Shown piece by piece: positions 1 to 8,485 of a DNA stretch of 64,000 nucleotides. The stretch comes from Vibrio vulnificus NBRC 15645 = ATCC 27562 (GTDB lineage Bacteria; Pseudomonadota; Gammaproteobacteria; Enterobacterales; Vibrionaceae). Each line of letters begins with the position of its first letter. Position 1 is the first letter of the stretch. The stretch covers positions 930,001-994,000 of the forward strand of contig NZ_CP012881.1 of the NCBI RefSeq assembly GCF_002224265.1, written 5' to 3'. The notes beneath the pieces are model-generated. The model was not told the origin of the DNA. It was given only the letters and a program-made list of their open reading frames with translations, and searched no databases. The position numbers and the translations under genes were made by a program.

Positions 1-243
1 CAGCTGCGCCAAGAAAAAACGGTAATCGAGATAAGGCGTAAGAGCATACTCGTCCAGTTGAGAACGCACTTGTACATAGGCCTCATCGTTTTTGTCATCC
101 AACAGTTTTTGCGCTTGTTCATACAAGACGCGCTGTTTTTCTAATGTCACCACATCCGCTGCACTGACATTCATCGCCACGCCACACAACGCTGCCATCA
201 GCCATTTTGTGGCCGACTCTCTCCCAATATTTTTTAAACTCAT
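1..243 (-). CDS. slt: Soluble lytic murein transglycosylase, N-terminal part (runs off the window)
   Basis: Only the first 81 codons are inside the window, read on the minus strand from ATG at 243. The translation begins MSLKNIGRESATKW, followed by a hydrophobic stretch and a small-residue site (VSAA) that looks like a Sec signal peptide, then an alpha-helical segment with LEKQRVLYEQA and YALTPYLDYRF, which matches the start of the Slt70 superhelical domain. Slt cleaves peptidoglycan glycan strands in the periplasm, giving 1,6-anhydromuramyl products. A TGGGGA stretch about 10 nt upstream supports this start; an in-frame ATG at 252 is possible. Slt next to ettA is also the E. coli order. The catalytic domain is outside the window. 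Confidence 0.85.
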   Translation of the reverse strand, partial: MSLKNIGRESATKWLMAALCGVAMNVSAADVVTLEKQRVLYEQAQKLLDDKNDEAYVQVRSQLDEYALTPYLDYRFFLAQL

Positions 244-569
244 TAGCGTCATATCCCCAGACGTTTTTTTACCGCTCATTGCCCATAAGGGTATTAGGGC
301 CAAATAACTCACGATATGCATCCAATTACACCGTTCTGTTATAGTGTTGTAAAGATGACAGATGTAAATAATAGTGATTTCATTTTAATGAAACACAGTT
401 ACACATTAATGCGGTCATCGTGTTGTCAATTTTATTCATTTGCAGACCAATCTCTGTGAGCGGAGTAGTGTGGAATGGCCACTGAATTTCTCTTTGGACA
501 GTAACAAATCCTCAGCAGTTGATATAAAATACTGCCTCTATGTGGATTTAAAATTAGGAACGATCGGCA
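244..569. promoter_or_regulatory. slt / ettA divergent intergenic region
   Basis: This 326-bp gap separates the divergent slt and ettA genes, so it must hold both promoters. It is AT-rich and contains a short palindrome, TTTCATT-TT-AATGAAA, at 378-393. I see no convincing gene or known regulator site in it. Confidence 0.4.
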
Positions 570-2237
570 ATGGCTGAATACGTATATACCATGTCGCGGG
601 TGAGCAAAATCGTGCCACCTAAGCGTCAAATTCTTAAAGACATCTCTCTAAGCTTCTTCCCTGGTGCAAAAATCGGTGTTTTGGGCCTAAACGGTTCAGG
701 TAAATCAACCTTATTGCGCATCATGGCAGGTCTGGACACCGATATTGATGGTGAAGCACGTCCACAACCCGGTTTGAAAGTGGGCTACCTTCCACAGGAG
801 CCTGTTCTTGATGAAAGCAAAACTGTCCGTGAAGTGGTAGAAGAAGCGGTTGCCGATGTGGCAGGAGCATTGAAACGTCTTGATGAAGTGTACGCCGCTT
901 ATGCCGATCCTGATGCGGATTTCGATGCGCTTGCAAAAGAACAAGGCGAACTTGAAGCTCTGATTCAAGCAAAAGATGGCCATAACTTAGATAACGCGCT
1001 TGAACGTGCTGCGGATGCACTGCGTCTTCCAGAGTGGGATCAAAAAGTGGCGCACTTGTCCGGTGGTGAACGTCGCCGTGTGGCTATTTGTCGTCTACTG
1101 CTTGAAAAACCAGATATGCTGCTGCTTGACGAACCAACCAACCACTTGGATGCAGAATCTGTCGCTTGGCTTGAACGCTTCTTGGTAGATTACTCAGGCA
1201 CTGTTGTGGCCATCACCCACGACCGTTACTTCCTAGACAACGCCGCAGGCTGGATTTTAGAACTTGACCGTGGTGAAGGTATTCCATGGCAAGGTAACTA
1301 CACCTCATGGCTAGAGCAAAAAGATGCGCGTCTACAACAAGAAGCCTCGCAAGAAAAAGCTCGTCAAAAAACCATTGAGAAAGAACTGGAATGGGTTCGT
1401 CAAAATCCAAAAGGTCGCCAAGCCAAATCTAAAGCGCGTATGGCACGCTTTGAAGAGCTGCAAAATACCGACCACCAGAAACGTAACGAAACCAACGAGT
1501 TGTTCATCCCACCAGGTGAGCGCTTAGGTGATAAAGTCATCGAAGTGAAGAATTTGACTAAGTCATTCGACGGTCGTGTTCTGATCGACGATCTATCATT
1601 CAGCATGCCTAAGGGGGCGATCGTCGGCATCATCGGTGCCAACGGTGCGGGTAAATCAACGCTCTTCAAGATGCTAAGTGGTGTTGAGCAGCCTGACTCC
1701 GGTACTATCGAGATGGGCGAAACGGTGAAATTGGCGTCGGTTGATCAGTTCCGTGATTCAATGAATGATAAGAACACCATATTCCAAGAGATCTCTGAAG
1801 GTGCGGACATCATCAAGATCAACAACTTCGAACTTCCAGCACGAGCTTACTGCTCACGTTTTAATTTCAAAGGCGTGGATCAGCAGAAAGTGATCGGCGA
1901 ACTCTCGGGTGGTGAGCGTAACCGTGTTCACTTAGCGAAGCTGCTCAAAGCCGGTGGCAACGTTCTCTTACTGGACGAACCAACCAACGACCTTGACGTT
2001 GAAACACTGCGTGCACTTGAAGAAGCGCTGCTTGAGTTCCCTGGCTGTGCCATGGTGATCTCGCACGACCGTTGGTTCCTCGACCGTATTGCGACTCACA
2101 TCATTGATTACCGTGATGAAGGTCAGGTTAACTTCTACGAAGGCAACTATACTGAGTACATGGAGTGGCTGAAGAAGACTCTAGGTCCTGCGGCAGCGGA
2201 ACCACACCGTATCAAATACAAGCGTATGACTAAGTAA
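570..2237 (+). CDS. ettA: Energy-dependent translational throttle protein EttA (ABC-F)
   Basis: This is a 555-aa soluble ABC-F protein, the same length as E. coli EttA. It has two ABC ATPase domains: the first with Walker A GLNGSGKST near residue 42, signature LSGGERRR and Walker B LLLDEPTNHLD, and the second with GANGAGKST near residue 356, LSGGERNR and LLLDEPTNDLD. A charged linker lies between them, containing the arm and P-site tRNA-interaction regions. EttA binds the ribosomal E site and gates the first translocation step according to ATP/ADP level. AGGA lies about 11 nt upstream of the ATG. A terminator follows at 2262. Confidence 0.96.
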   Translation: MAEYVYTMSRVSKIVPPKRQILKDISLSFFPGAKIGVLGLNGSGKSTLLRIMAGLDTDIDGEARPQPGLKVGYLPQEPVLDESKTVREVVEEAVADVAGALKRLDEVYAAYADPDADFDALAKEQGELEALIQAKDGHNLDNALERAADALRLPEWDQKVAHLSGGERRRVAICRLLLEKPDMLLLDEPTNHLDAESVAWLERFLVDYSGTVVAITHDRYFLDNAAGWILELDRGEGIPWQGNYTSWLEQKDARLQQEASQEKARQKTIEKELEWVRQNPKGRQAKSKARMARFEELQNTDHQKRNETNELFIPPGERLGDKVIEVKNLTKSFDGRVLIDDLSFSMPKGAIVGIIGANGAGKSTLFKMLSGVEQPDSGTIEMGETVKLASVDQFRDSMNDKNTIFQEISEGADIIKINNFELPARAYCSRFNFKGVDQQKVIGELSGGERNRVHLAKLLKAGGNVLLLDEPTNDLDVETLRALEEALLEFPGCAMVISHDRWFLDRIATHIIDYRDEGQVNFYEGNYTEYMEWLKKTLGPAAAEPHRIKYKRMTK

Positions 2238-2261
2238 TCGATTATTGCTTGAAATTTGTGC

Positions 2262-2292
2262 AAAGGCCGCTAATATAGCGGCCTTTGTTTTA
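2262..2292 (+). terminator. Rho-independent terminator of ettA
   Basis: The stem is AAAGGCCGC ... GCGGCCTTT with a 6-7 nt AT loop, followed by a T-rich stretch (GTTTTAAT), 24 nt after the ettA stop. Confidence 0.85.
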
Positions 2293-2352
2293 ATTACGGT
2301 CTACTGTTCCCATTGCCATCCAGCCCAAAACGGAAACTTTGAGAGAGTAAAT

Positions 2353-2727
2353 ATGGCTGAACGACGTCGATTTTCACGCATCATGTATCAAGTCCCTGCG
2401 ATAGTAAAACAGGAGCAATATGTGTTGCATACTACGATTCAGGATCTCTCACTGCACGGGCTGTTGTTACGTACTGATTCAATGCATACGTTAAGGAACA
2501 ACGACACTGTGTTGGTGGACTTCACACTTTCTGATAGTGATATTGATATCAGTCTCGAAGCAGATGTTGTGGGCTTTGATCAACAGACAATTAGACTTAA
2601 AATTACCCACATTGATATAGATAGTATCAGTCATTTAAAACGCTTGGTTGAACTTAATGTGGGTGATGACACGCTGCTTCATCGAGAAATAGAACATTTG
2701 TCTGATCTCGGTGACGAAGCAAGTTAG
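2353..2727 (+). CDS. PilZ-domain protein (predicted c-di-GMP receptor)
   Basis: This encodes a 124-aa protein that is essentially one PilZ domain. It begins MAERRRFSR, which supplies the RxxxR c-di-GMP-binding arginines, and DLSLHG about 27 residues later is the second PilZ motif (D/NxSxxG). The ATG at 2353 is chosen because GAGAGAG precedes it at good distance and because it places the RRRFSR motif at the N-terminus; the longer open frame from 2245 would add an unrelated segment overlapping the terminator region. A membrane-anchored M23 peptidase gene follows 28 bp later. In V. cholerae a PilZ gene (PlzA, from memory) lies in the same neighbourhood next to tyrA; that orthology is inferred. 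Confidence 0.85.
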   Translation: MAERRRFSRIMYQVPAIVKQEQYVLHTTIQDLSLHGLLLRTDSMHTLRNNDTVLVDFTLSDSDIDISLEADVVGFDQQTIRLKITHIDIDSISHLKRLVELNVGDDTLLHREIEHLSDLGDEAS

Positions 2728-2755
2728 ATTGCCTGACGAATATAATCATATAGCT

Positions 2756-3760
2756 ATGTCGAAAAAAATTACTATGCAGATCCCCACTAAAAATGGGGAT
2801 CAGCTTTTTTATTTGGGTAAAGGTACCGTTGCTACCCTACTGCTCTCTATCACCGCTTTTCCATTGGTACTCGGTGGCGGCTGGTATTGGTATCAACAAC
2901 AAAGCGAACAATCCCAACAATTGCGTGCTCAACTTGATGTATTGACATCAGAAAAGCAGCAATTGATGGCCGACTACCAAGAGCAGCTTGATACCAATCA
3001 CTCTCTGTCGCAGACGTTAACCGAAAAAAGCAACCAAATTCAGTTGCTAGGCAAACGGGTATTTGATGTGGAATCCGTACTCGGCATTGCCGATGAAGAG
3101 GTCATCGTCGATGAGAACTCTCTGGAAGAGCGCATCGATACCGCTGCTATTGACTCTGCGGTGCGAGCCACCATGTTCCGTTTGATCCCAAATGATTCAC
3201 CAATCTCTTACTTGCGTGTCTCTTCTTCGTTCGGACGTCGAACCAATCCTATCTCTGGTAAACGCCATACCCATACCGGTATCGATCTCACCTGTAAACG
3301 CGGGGAAGAAATTGTGGCACCTGCTGATGGGGTGATTGAGACAGTGCGTCCAAGTAAGAAAGGCTTTGGCAACTTCATCACCATGCGCCATTCTTTTGGT
3401 TTCATGAGCTCTTATGCGCATTTGCAGAGCTTCAACGTCAAAAGCGGCCAATTTGTCAGTAAAGGCGATGTGATTGCCACCTGTGGTAACTCAGGAAACT
3501 CAACCGGCCCTCACCTGCATTACGAAGTGCGTTTTTTGGGCCGAGCCCTCAATCCACAGTACACCATGGATTGGAACCAAGAGAACTTCAACTATCTGTT
3601 TGAAAAAGAGAAAACGGTAAAATGGAGTCCTTTGGTCAAGATGATTGATAACGTGGTTCGCTTACAAGTCAATCTCACCAAATCTCCCTATCGTGACACC
3701 AGTATTGACACGGTTTCCAGTGAAGAGAATACCCTCGACCCAAGCTTACAAACCAACTAA
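2756..3760 (+). CDS. Membrane-anchored M23-family peptidoglycan endopeptidase
   Basis: This 334-aa protein has a short cytoplasmic N-terminus, one transmembrane helix (about residues 20-40), a glutamine-rich coiled coil (about 45-100), and a C-terminal LytM/M23 domain. The zinc ligands are visible: HTGIDL (H and D), then HLHYEV with its HxH in GNSTGPHLHYEV. The domain therefore appears catalytically complete, and the likely role is D,D-endopeptidase cleavage of peptidoglycan cross-links in the periplasm. ATG 2756 is chosen as the start because it follows the PilZ stop and begins MSKKITMQIPTK. It probably forms a small operon with the PilZ gene. It shares the M23 plan of the Vibrio Shy proteins but I cannot assign it to one of them. 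Confidence 0.85.
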   Translation: MSKKITMQIPTKNGDQLFYLGKGTVATLLLSITAFPLVLGGGWYWYQQQSEQSQQLRAQLDVLTSEKQQLMADYQEQLDTNHSLSQTLTEKSNQIQLLGKRVFDVESVLGIADEEVIVDENSLEERIDTAAIDSAVRATMFRLIPNDSPISYLRVSSSFGRRTNPISGKRHTHTGIDLTCKRGEEIVAPADGVIETVRPSKKGFGNFITMRHSFGFMSSYAHLQSFNVKSGQFVSKGDVIATCGNSGNSTGPHLHYEVRFLGRALNPQYTMDWNQENFNYLFEKEKTVKWSPLVKMIDNVVRLQVNLTKSPYRDTSIDTVSSEENTLDPSLQTN

Positions 3761-3778
3761 TGCAATGGGTAAGCCGAA

Positions 3779-3813
3779 AATAGAAAGAGCAGCATCAGGC
3801 TGCTCTTTCTATT
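3779..3813. terminator. Bidirectional terminator between the M23 gene and tyrA
   Basis: A perfect 15-bp inverted repeat, AATAGAAAGAGCAGC / GCTGCTCTTTCTATT with a 5-nt loop, lies between convergent genes. The A/T-rich outer stem supplies U tracts in both directions. Confidence 0.85.
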
Positions 3814-3830
3814 GCTAATACGCTTAAAGG

Positions 3831-4958
3831 TTAATCGCGATGCAAGTTGTCATTCGCTTGTTTGAGCAAATTTTGGCTTTCCGCCATAAACTGCTGCGAG
3901 TAACCACCAAACCAGTCACTCACTTGAGTAAAACGTTCAACAAAACGCGTTTTATCGTGCTGATCTAACATCTCTAGCGCCTCGCCAAAGCGGCGATGGA
4001 AACGCTTGATCATGTCGATGTTCTCTTGCGACGAAAGAATAATGTCACCATACAAATTTGGATCTTGGGCAAACAGACGCCCCACCATCGCTAACTCAAG
4101 ACGATAAATGGGCGAGCTCAGTTTCAGCAGTTTATCCAGACTTGGATTTTCCTGACTCAAATGCATGCCGTACGCAAAGGAGGTAAAGTGCCTTAACGCT
4201 TGAATTAACGTCATGCCGTGGTCATGTTCGCTGGCCTCAATTTGGCACAAGCTTGCACCCCAAATTTTAAACTGCTGCAGTAACCACTGATATTGCTCAG
4301 CGCCTCGACCATCACAGTAGACAATCACTTGCTTGGCTAAACTCGGCACATCGGGACCAAACATAGGGTGCAAACCAACAACCGGCCCCGAGTGCACATC
4401 GAGCATGGTTTTCAGCGGCTTCGATTTGATCGAAGTAAGGTCACACAAGATGCAATCCGATGGCAGTTGGGTCAGCTTTTCAATCACACCTTCGGTTAAA
4501 TGAATCGGCACAGTGACCACCACCAATCCAGCCCCATCCAATATCTCATCAGCGCGGTGCCAATCTTTACTGCCTAAGATTTTGACTTGGTAACCCGAGA
4601 GGGTAAACATACGAGCAAACAGACCACCTAATTGACCATGGCCGCCAATAATTACCACAGAGCGCAGCTCAGGATTCAAACATTTAAAACCGGAGTCTTT
4701 TTCACTGGCATAAGATTCGCGCATGGTACGTCGCAAAATATCTTCAATAAGCTGTGGTGGCACACCGATTTTTTCTGCTTCTGCACGACGAGAGGCCAAC
4801 ATCGCCGCTTCTCTATCGGGTGCATAAATGGGTAAGCCATGTTGGCTTTTCACATGACCAACTTGCTCTACCAATGCCAAACGCTGAGCCAATAGCTCCA
4901 ACATCTGTTTGTCTACTGCATCAATCTGGTCACGCAATGCGTTCAGTTCAACTGCCAT
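3831..4958 (-). CDS. tyrA: Bifunctional chorismate mutase / prephenate dehydrogenase TyrA
   Basis: This is a 375-aa cytosolic enzyme of tyrosine synthesis. The N-terminal ~90 residues are an AroQ-type chorismate mutase ([19 protein letters not shown]). From about residue 99 comes a prephenate dehydrogenase with a Rossmann dinucleotide site ([17 protein letters not shown]). It converts chorismate to prephenate and then to 4-hydroxyphenylpyruvate with NAD+. It lies 19 bp downstream of aroF on the same strand, so it is the second gene of an aroF-tyrA operon, the arrangement known from E. coli. Regulation by TyrR through the aroF promoter is likely. Confidence 0.96.
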   Translation of the reverse strand: MAVELNALRDQIDAVDKQMLELLAQRLALVEQVGHVKSQHGLPIYAPDREAAMLASRRAEAEKIGVPPQLIEDILRRTMRESYASEKDSGFKCLNPELRSVVIIGGHGQLGGLFARMFTLSGYQVKILGSKDWHRADEILDGAGLVVVTVPIHLTEGVIEKLTQLPSDCILCDLTSIKSKPLKTMLDVHSGPVVGLHPMFGPDVPSLAKQVIVYCDGRGAEQYQWLLQQFKIWGASLCQIEASEHDHGMTLIQALRHFTSFAYGMHLSQENPSLDKLLKLSSPIYRLELAMVGRLFAQDPNLYGDIILSSQENIDMIKRFHRRFGEALEMLDQHDKTRFVERFTQVSDWFGGYSQQFMAESQNLLKQANDNLHRD

Positions 4959-4977
4959 GATTTACCTTGCTCTATCC

Positions 4978-6048
4978 TTATTTGAGACGGTTTTCTAAAT
5001 GCGGCACTAACTCTTTGTGTGCTTTACGCAATAGTGCCTCAGTTGCCTGCCAATTGATACAGGCGTCGGTAATAGAAACACCGTACTGCATCTCAGAAAG
5101 CGGTAAATCTGAGGATTGATTACCTTCATTAATGTGGCTTTCAATCATCAAACCAATGATCGATTTGTTGCCTTCGCGAATTTGATGAATCACATCTTCA
5201 GCGACTAAAGGCTGACGACGGTAATCTTTGCGTGAATTGGCATGGCTACAATCCACCATCAATGACGCATCCAAACCCACTTTGGCCATGTCTTGCTCAC
5301 ACTCCGCCACCGACACAGAGTCGTAGTTGGTCTGCTTACCACCACGCAGAATCACATGACCATTTGGGTTACCTTGAGTTGTCAGCAATGCCACTTGGCC
5401 TTCCGTATTGATCCCCATAAAACGGTGGCTGGAAGAGGCCGCTTGCATTGCGTTGATCGCCGTTGACAAGCTGCCATCCGTGCCATTTTTAAAACCAATC
5501 GGCATAGACAAACCACTGGCCATTTCACGGTGAGTTTGTGATTCTGTCGTGCGCGCACCAATCGCAGCCCAACTGAATGTATCAGCCAAGTACTGCGGGC
5601 TAATTGGGTCGAGCGCTTCTGTCGCCAGAGGGATCTCCATTTCAGCCAGTTCTACCAGCAATTGACGGCCAACATGCAGACCATGCTCAATATCGAAGCT
5701 ACCGTCCAGATGAGGGTCGTTGATGAGCCCTTTCCAACCCACAGTAGTACGAGGTTTTTCAAAGTAAACACGCATCACAATATACAGCTGATCGCTTAAC
5801 TCGGCAGAGAGCGCTTTTAAGCGGCGCGCGTAATCCTTTGCTGCGTCCAGATCGTGAATAGAACAAGGGCCACAAACCACCAGCAGGCGATGATCTTGCT
5901 TATGAATAATATTGGCAACGGTATTACGCGATTCTTGAATGAAGCGGCGGGCGTTGTCGCTCAGTGGCAGTTTCTGTTTTAGCTTTTCTGGCGTAATCAG
6001 AACTTGTTCATCGCTGATATTGATATTGCTTAGTTCACTTTTCTGCAT
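4978..6048 (-). CDS. aroF: 3-deoxy-7-phosphoheptulonate synthase (DAHP synthase), AroF type
   Basis: This 356-aa class I DAHP synthase condenses phosphoenolpyruvate and erythrose-4-phosphate, the first step of the shikimate pathway. Family motifs include VVCGPCSIHD, the KPRTTVGWKG segment and a late SHANSRKDY. It is the first gene of the operon with tyrA, which with the TyrR boxes upstream argues for the tyrosine-sensitive isozyme AroF rather than AroG or AroH. The ATG at 6048 lies only about a dozen bases downstream of a TyrR-box-like palindrome. Confidence 0.95.
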   Translation of the reverse strand: MQKSELSNINISDEQVLITPEKLKQKLPLSDNARRFIQESRNTVANIIHKQDHRLLVVCGPCSIHDLDAAKDYARRLKALSAELSDQLYIVMRVYFEKPRTTVGWKGLINDPHLDGSFDIEHGLHVGRQLLVELAEMEIPLATEALDPISPQYLADTFSWAAIGARTTESQTHREMASGLSMPIGFKNGTDGSLSTAINAMQAASSSHRFMGINTEGQVALLTTQGNPNGHVILRGGKQTNYDSVSVAECEQDMAKVGLDASLMVDCSHANSRKDYRRQPLVAEDVIHQIREGNKSIIGLMIESHINEGNQSSDLPLSEMQYGVSITDACINWQATEALLRKAHKELVPHLENRLK

Positions 6049-6059
6049 GGCATTTAACC

Positions 6060-6077
6060 TGTATATTATTTTTTACA
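6060..6077 (-). promoter_or_regulatory. TyrR-box-like operator next to the aroF start
   Basis: TGTATA-N6-TTTACA differs from the TyrR consensus TGTAAA-N6-TTTACA at one position. It sits 12 nt upstream of the aroF ATG, where binding would block transcription or ribosome access. Assignment to TyrR follows from the consensus and the gene regulated. Confidence 0.6.
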
Positions 6078-6166
6078 CCCTCATATCCCTGAGAGTCGAA
6101 GTCTGTTTGAAAACAACTTAACAGGGTTGAATTAAAAATCAACCGTAAACAATAAAAAACATAAAG

Positions 6167-6184
6167 TGTAAAATATTAATTACA
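6167..6184 (-). promoter_or_regulatory. Second TyrR-box-like operator upstream of aroF
   Basis: TGTAAA-N6-ATTACA, one mismatch from the TyrR consensus, lies about 107 bp upstream of the proximal box (start to start). A weaker half-match (CGTAAA) is at 6144. E. coli aroF also has several TyrR boxes spread over a similar distance. Confidence 0.5.
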
Positions 6185-6193
6185 TACAATAAA

Positions 6194-6220
6194 AAAACCA
6201 AAGCATCTCGCTTTGGTTTT
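6194..6220 (-). terminator. Terminator of nagZ
   Basis: On the minus strand, AAAACCAAAG, a 7-nt loop and CTTTGGTTTT are followed by further Ts. It lies 23 bp past the nagZ stop. Confidence 0.8.
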
Positions 6221-6242
6221 CAAGTTCGTCTTTTCTTAAGTT

Positions 6243-7229
6243 TTAGTGGCCCACTATACGTAGCATGTTTTCTCTTGCTTCTTTCCATTGCGGCGCCAAT
6301 TTCAGTTCAGAGAGGCTGAAGCTGCGTTTCTTCAACAAAGATAATGCCAAAGGAACCTCGACGATAGGCAGTGCATCCAAGGCGGCCACTTGAGCATCAC
6401 GTTTATTGCACATCAAAAGCATGTCACAGCCCGCATTCAATGCTTGTAAAGCCCTATCTGCAGGGCCTCCCATCACGGCGGCCCCTTCCATGGTGAGATC
6501 ATCAGAAAAAATTAAGCCCTTGAAGCCTAATTGCTGGCGTAACACCTGTTTTAACCAATATTCTGAACCACTCGCTGGTTGAGGGTCGTAATGCGGGTAA
6601 ATCACATGCGCAGGCATCATGGCGTCTAAGATTCCCGCATCAATTTGCGCTTTGAAGATCGCCATATCCTGCTCAACAATATCGCTTCTTTGGTCAAACG
6701 GGGTTTCAAGATGCGAATCGGCTACTACGCCGCCATGACCAGGGAAGTGTTTGCCCGTGGTTGCCATCCCCACCGCTTTCATGCCCTGCATGTAGGCGCT
6801 GCTATGGCGCAAAATAGCCTGCGAGTCTTCACCAAACGCTCGGTTACCAATCGCTTTACATCCAAAGCCTTGGTCTAACACGGGCGCAAAACTCAGGTCG
6901 ATATCATGGGCAATCAGTTCGGCCGCCATCAGCCAACCGCCCATTTGTGCCATTGCTTCCCCATTGGCCTGTTTGGCATACTCTGCCGCGGCGGGAATCG
7001 GAGAAAAACCCTCACGGAAACGCTGCACTCGCCCTCCCTCTTGGTCGACACCAATCAGAAAAGGACGCTTGACCACTTGACGAATGGCCGATGTGAGCGC
7101 CAACAGCTGTTCACTATCGTGATAGTTGCGGGTAAATAAGATCAATCCGCCAACGGATGGATGCTGTAAAATTTCTTTGTCTTCTGCATTCAGTTCATAA
7201 CCTGCGACATCAACCCAAAGTGGCCCCAT
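6243..7229 (-). CDS. nagZ: Beta-N-acetylhexosaminidase NagZ (GH3)
   Basis: This 328-aa cytoplasmic glycoside hydrolase family 3 enzyme removes N-acetylglucosamine from GlcNAc-1,6-anhydroMurNAc muropeptides during cell-wall recycling; its products can feed AmpC-inducing signals. The diagnostic KHFPGHG...DSH loop carries the catalytic His/Asp dyad, and [10 protein letters not shown] is the nucleophile region. The ATG at 7229 is preferred over an upstream in-frame TTG at 7241 because GGAGAG lies just upstream of it and the protein then begins [13 protein letters not shown], as in the family. It is divergent from anmK, a second recycling gene. Confidence 0.95.
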   Translation of the reverse strand: MGPLWVDVAGYELNAEDKEILQHPSVGGLILFTRNYHDSEQLLALTSAIRQVVKRPFLIGVDQEGGRVQRFREGFSPIPAAAEYAKQANGEAMAQMGGWLMAAELIAHDIDLSFAPVLDQGFGCKAIGNRAFGEDSQAILRHSSAYMQGMKAVGMATTGKHFPGHGGVVADSHLETPFDQRSDIVEQDMAIFKAQIDAGILDAMMPAHVIYPHYDPQPASGSEYWLKQVLRQQLGFKGLIFSDDLTMEGAAVMGGPADRALQALNAGCDMLLMCNKRDAQVAALDALPIVEVPLALSLLKKRSFSLSELKLAPQWKEARENMLRIVGH

Positions 7230-7325
7230 TTTTCTCTCCAAAATCGACGGAATATCTCAAACTCATCGAGGTTATTCCGAATGAATTTGCATTACAATGG
7301 TTTGCATGATGAAAACACAATGGAA

Positions 7326-8444
7326 ATGAGTGTGAGCACAAAAGAGTTGTATATCGGTGTCATGTCCGGCACGAGTATGGATGGGGTAGATTGTGCCCTC
7401 GTGGAGTTCGACCAAGAGCAAGTCCGCTTAATTGCCCACAGTGACTACCCGATGCCAGCAGACTTGCGCCAGCAACTGCTCTCCGTTTGCACCGGTCAAA
7501 CCACCAACTTAAAGCAGATCGGCGAACTTGATCACCGCCTCGGTCATCTCTTTGCCGATGCCGTGATGGATTTACTCAACCAAACAAGCGTCGATGCGAG
7601 CCAGATTCGCGCTATCGGTAATCATGGCCAGACGGTATTTCATCAGCCGAATGGCGCGTTTCCTTTTACCATCCAATTGGGCGACGCCAACATTATTGCC
7701 ACCCGCACCAACATTGACACCGTGGCAGATTTTCGTCGCAAAGACATGGCATTGGGTGGTCAAGGCGCTCCTTTGGTTCCGGCCTTTCACCAAAATGTGT
7801 TCGCGCTGCAAGATTCCACGACCGTGGTGTTGAACATCGGCGGGATTGCCAATATCTCCGTGCTCCACCCAACTCGCCCCGTTCTTGGTTACGACACAGG
7901 ACCTGGGAATATGTTGATGGATGCTTGGTGTGAAACACACACACAACAGAATTACGACAAAGACGCGCAGTTTGCTCTCCAAGGAGAGGTGAACGAGGCA
8001 TTACTGAATACGCTGTTGCAAGAGCCTTATTTACATCAAGACGCTCCAAAGAGCACTGGGCGCGAGCTTTTCAACATGGAATGGCTGGCAGCAAAATTAC
8101 AGGGGCAGAACTATCGAAGCGAAGATGTACAGCGCACCTTGTGTGAGTACACCGCCTTAACCATTAGTAAAGAAGTTGAGCGCTTTCGCTATGGTCCAAC
8201 ACCACAATTGCTGGTTTGTGGTGGCGGGGCTCGCAACCCTCTGCTGATGCAACGATTGCAGCAGCAACTGCCTCACTGGCAGGTTTCAACGACCGATGCA
8301 AAAGGGATCAGTGGTGACTACATGGAAGCCATGGCGTTTGCTTGGTTAGCCTATCGCCACCTGCACCGCTTACCGAGTAATTTACCCGAAGTGACTGGCG
8401 CGAGCCGCTTGGCGAGTCTCGGTGTGCTCTATCCCAAAGCCTAG
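7326..8444 (+). CDS. anmK: Anhydro-N-acetylmuramic acid kinase AnmK
   Basis: About 372 aa. AnmK phosphorylates and opens 1,6-anhydroMurNAc to MurNAc-6-phosphate, the step after NagZ in murein recycling. The N-terminal phosphate-binding segment YIGVMSGTSMDGVD and the later GGGARNP are typical. In-frame ATGs lie at 7281, 7320 and 7326; I chose 7326 because it places the first beta-strand about ten residues from the N-terminus as in E. coli AnmK, but no ribosome-binding site decides it. Divergent from nagZ, so the two recycling genes share a promoter region. Confidence 0.92.
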   Translation: MSVSTKELYIGVMSGTSMDGVDCALVEFDQEQVRLIAHSDYPMPADLRQQLLSVCTGQTTNLKQIGELDHRLGHLFADAVMDLLNQTSVDASQIRAIGNHGQTVFHQPNGAFPFTIQLGDANIIATRTNIDTVADFRRKDMALGGQGAPLVPAFHQNVFALQDSTTVVLNIGGIANISVLHPTRPVLGYDTGPGNMLMDAWCETHTQQNYDKDAQFALQGEVNEALLNTLLQEPYLHQDAPKSTGRELFNMEWLAAKLQGQNYRSEDVQRTLCEYTALTISKEVERFRYGPTPQLLVCGGGARNPLLMQRLQQQLPHWQVSTTDAKGISGDYMEAMAFAWLAYRHLHRLPSNLPEVTGASRLASLGVLYPKA

Positions 8445-8449
8445 ATAAC

Positions 8450-8481
8450 ACGCGGTGACGAATCGATACCTGTCACCGCGT
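8450..8481. terminator. Bidirectional terminator between anmK and the antiporter gene
   Basis: ACGCGGTGAC and GTCACCGCGT form a perfect 10-bp stem with a 12-nt loop between convergent genes. T-richness is weak on the plus side (TAAAATTA). Confidence 0.65.
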
Positions 8482-8485
8482 AAAA